Positions 62,651 through 64,000 of a stretch of DNA of 64,000 nt are shown here, in pieces. The DNA is from Amblyornis subalaris (Eukaryota > Chordata > Aves > Passeriformes > Ptilonorhynchidae). A program made the position numbers and the translations under genes. Location: positions 3,027,210 to 3,091,209 of the forward strand of contig JACAXG010000053.1 in NCBI GenBank assembly GCA_018881555.1, read 5' to 3'. The notes beneath the pieces are model-generated. The model was not told the DNA's origin and did not search any database. It was given only the letters and a program-made list of their open reading frames with translations. How positions within the stretch are numbered: position 1 is the stretch's first letter; each line of letters starts with the position of its first letter.

Positions 62651-64000
62651 ACACAGACGCGCTGGAGTTTGCATTTTTCCCCCTCCTCTGTAGNTCATTC
62701 TCGGAGGGGCGAAGGTCCTGGATACCTCGTTGGGTGGCACTGCTCCGAAGCCGACGGAGTGGCAGCCTGTTGGCACCTGCAGGNTTGTCAAATCTCTCAT
62801 CCGTTTTCAGGAAAAGGGGACACAGGAAAACATTTCCCCTTGTGTTTAATACAGAAAAGGCGCAGCTTTGTCCCCTCTCATCCCAGTCAAGGGACAAAAC
62901 GCTTCCCGCTGGCTTTGCTTCCTTGCACCCTTCCATTAAGTGTCAATTTGGATGGCTGCCTCCAGCCCACCATTATTCCTTTCCCTTCAATTTTCTCTGC
63001 ACACCAAGTTTCAGGACTTTGTTTTATGCTGTNTCCCCTCATCTCTCCAGGCCCCCAAACAGATTGCATCTCCTCATGGGGAAAGTAACCAGGCACAGGA
63101 AATAAGTGTTCTTAGATGTATTTAAATACCCACTCTCCTTATAACAGAAATCCAAGCTCTTAAAAACTGTGCCTTAAAATACGGACAAGCAAATAATCAC
63201 TTATTTTTGCTAGTTTATAGGACAACAATGTATTTAACAAGTGTATTTAATACAAATGTAGCCTAGCTGCTTCTCAGCTTTAACACCAATTCATAGATAA
63301 TTCATAAACATATACAGAGAGACAGGAAATTAAGGATCAGCTGTAGAAAGGATGTGTGCTTGCACTTGTATTTGTGTAGATAAAGGACTTGCATCTCTTC
63401 ATGTATGCCAGAGCATATCAGAAGTGTACTCTTCTGAAGATAACAGAGTTAAACAGAATACAACTAGGTAAGAAAACCAGGTCAGACAAAACGAACAATT
63501 AGAGGGAAATTATTTGCAGGCAGCAAGGCACGTGGTNGTAGTCAGATCCTGAGGAAAGGGGTTTGTCCCCATGTGAAGCAGCNGGACACACCCTCCACAC
63601 AGAAGGTGTCTCACGGCTCGGTTCTGCCCTCCTGTTGTTCATAAAGTCTTAAGAGATGAAGTAGACGTGGAGATTTTTCATAATCTGATAATTCCAAAAG
63701 TATTTTTAAGTTTGCTTTGTGATGATCAGTGTGTATTTCTTCAACAAAGTGAGTGGGAGAAGAATGAAGTATTGCCAGCCTTAAATGATANAAAAGCATT
63801 ACTCAGAAAAGGCATGAAATTGTCCTTGGATTATTCAGGGAGAGATATCATATTTCTTTGTCCATATTCCCATTTTCAGTTCCCTCTGGTTGCCCCTGGT
63901 GTGTGCCAACTCTCACAAACTTCCAGTGATGCAATTTTGGCTCCCACCACAGGGGTTCTTGCTAGAAAACCTGTCTGAGATCAAATTGCAGCCTGGGTTA
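62651..64000. other. Upstream flank of the minus-strand promoter
   Basis: GC content falls quickly beyond the CpG island. No promoter, repeat or gene is recognised. Open frames crossing from the island (up to 242 codons on the plus strand) follow from its low stop-codon density. Confidence 0.55.

Noticed and set aside
61851..62936. 361-codon minus-strand open frame across the CpG island
   Set aside because: Only the part from the ATG at 62237 to the donor at 62153 is supported. Openness elsewhere follows from high GC, since long frames are also open on the opposite strand.
62377..63105. 242-codon plus-strand open frame
   Set aside because: It overlaps the minus-strand promoter and first-exon region, has no recognisable domain and no good donor, and its GC-rich half explains the absence of stops.
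63611..63799. Helical-looking 62-residue minus-strand frame in the upstream flank
   Set aside because: It reads plausibly but lacks an acceptor or donor, starts without a supported ATG context and lies upstream of the CpG island.
1..64000. tRNA, rRNA, snRNA genes, CRISPR arrays, mitochondrial insertions, telomeric repeats
   Set aside because: None was recognised on reading; a covariance-model or database search was not possible here.

Overview
This window looks like bird nuclear DNA. It is AT-rich and gene-poor. It carries four degraded CR1 LINE copies with the 3' tail typical of avian CR1, plus one short LTR relic that resembles avian ERVL-type solo LTRs. Nothing prokaryotic is present: no operons, no dense coding, no CRISPR array. 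Single ambiguous bases (n) are scattered through most of the window, so it comes from a draft or partly unresolved assembly.

The only strong gene signal is near the right end. A CpG island (about 61.87-62.65 kb) contains a first coding exon on the minus strand (ATG at 62237, donor after 62153). I could not name the gene. Everything to the left, about 62 kb, is best read as its long first intron (or intron plus alternative leader exons), because no large conserved-looking coding block is visible. A second, smaller CpG cluster at 56.83-57.06 kb has a consensus minus-strand splice donor. It also has a SOX:OCT-like composite motif just upstream, so it may be an alternative promoter and leader exon of the same gene.

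Layout: 1-8.9 kb non-coding, with an AT hairpin and a possible exon at 8.25-8.44 kb. 8.98-10.01 kb is an old CR1. 10-18.6 kb is unique sequence with a C-rich block, homopolymers and a short duplication. 18.66-20.38 kb is a second old CR1. 20.4-32.7 kb is unique sequence. 32.74-33.53 kb and 36.58-37.08 kb are two younger-looking, related CR1 copies in opposite orientation, and the second abuts the LTR relic (37.08-37.39 kb). 42.0-42.3 kb is a frameshifted coding-like block, probably a processed pseudogene. 42.3-56.8 kb is unique sequence with an unusually long open frame at 48.0-48.7 kb and scattered splice-like motifs. 57.1-61.9 kb is unique sequence, then comes the CpG-island promoter, then upstream flank to 64 kb.

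I found no convincing new multi-gene system. The observations most worth following are the alternative promoter, the pseudogene-like block, the long open frame, a 15.4-kb block with no ambiguous bases, and several splice-site combinations that could mark unannotated exons.
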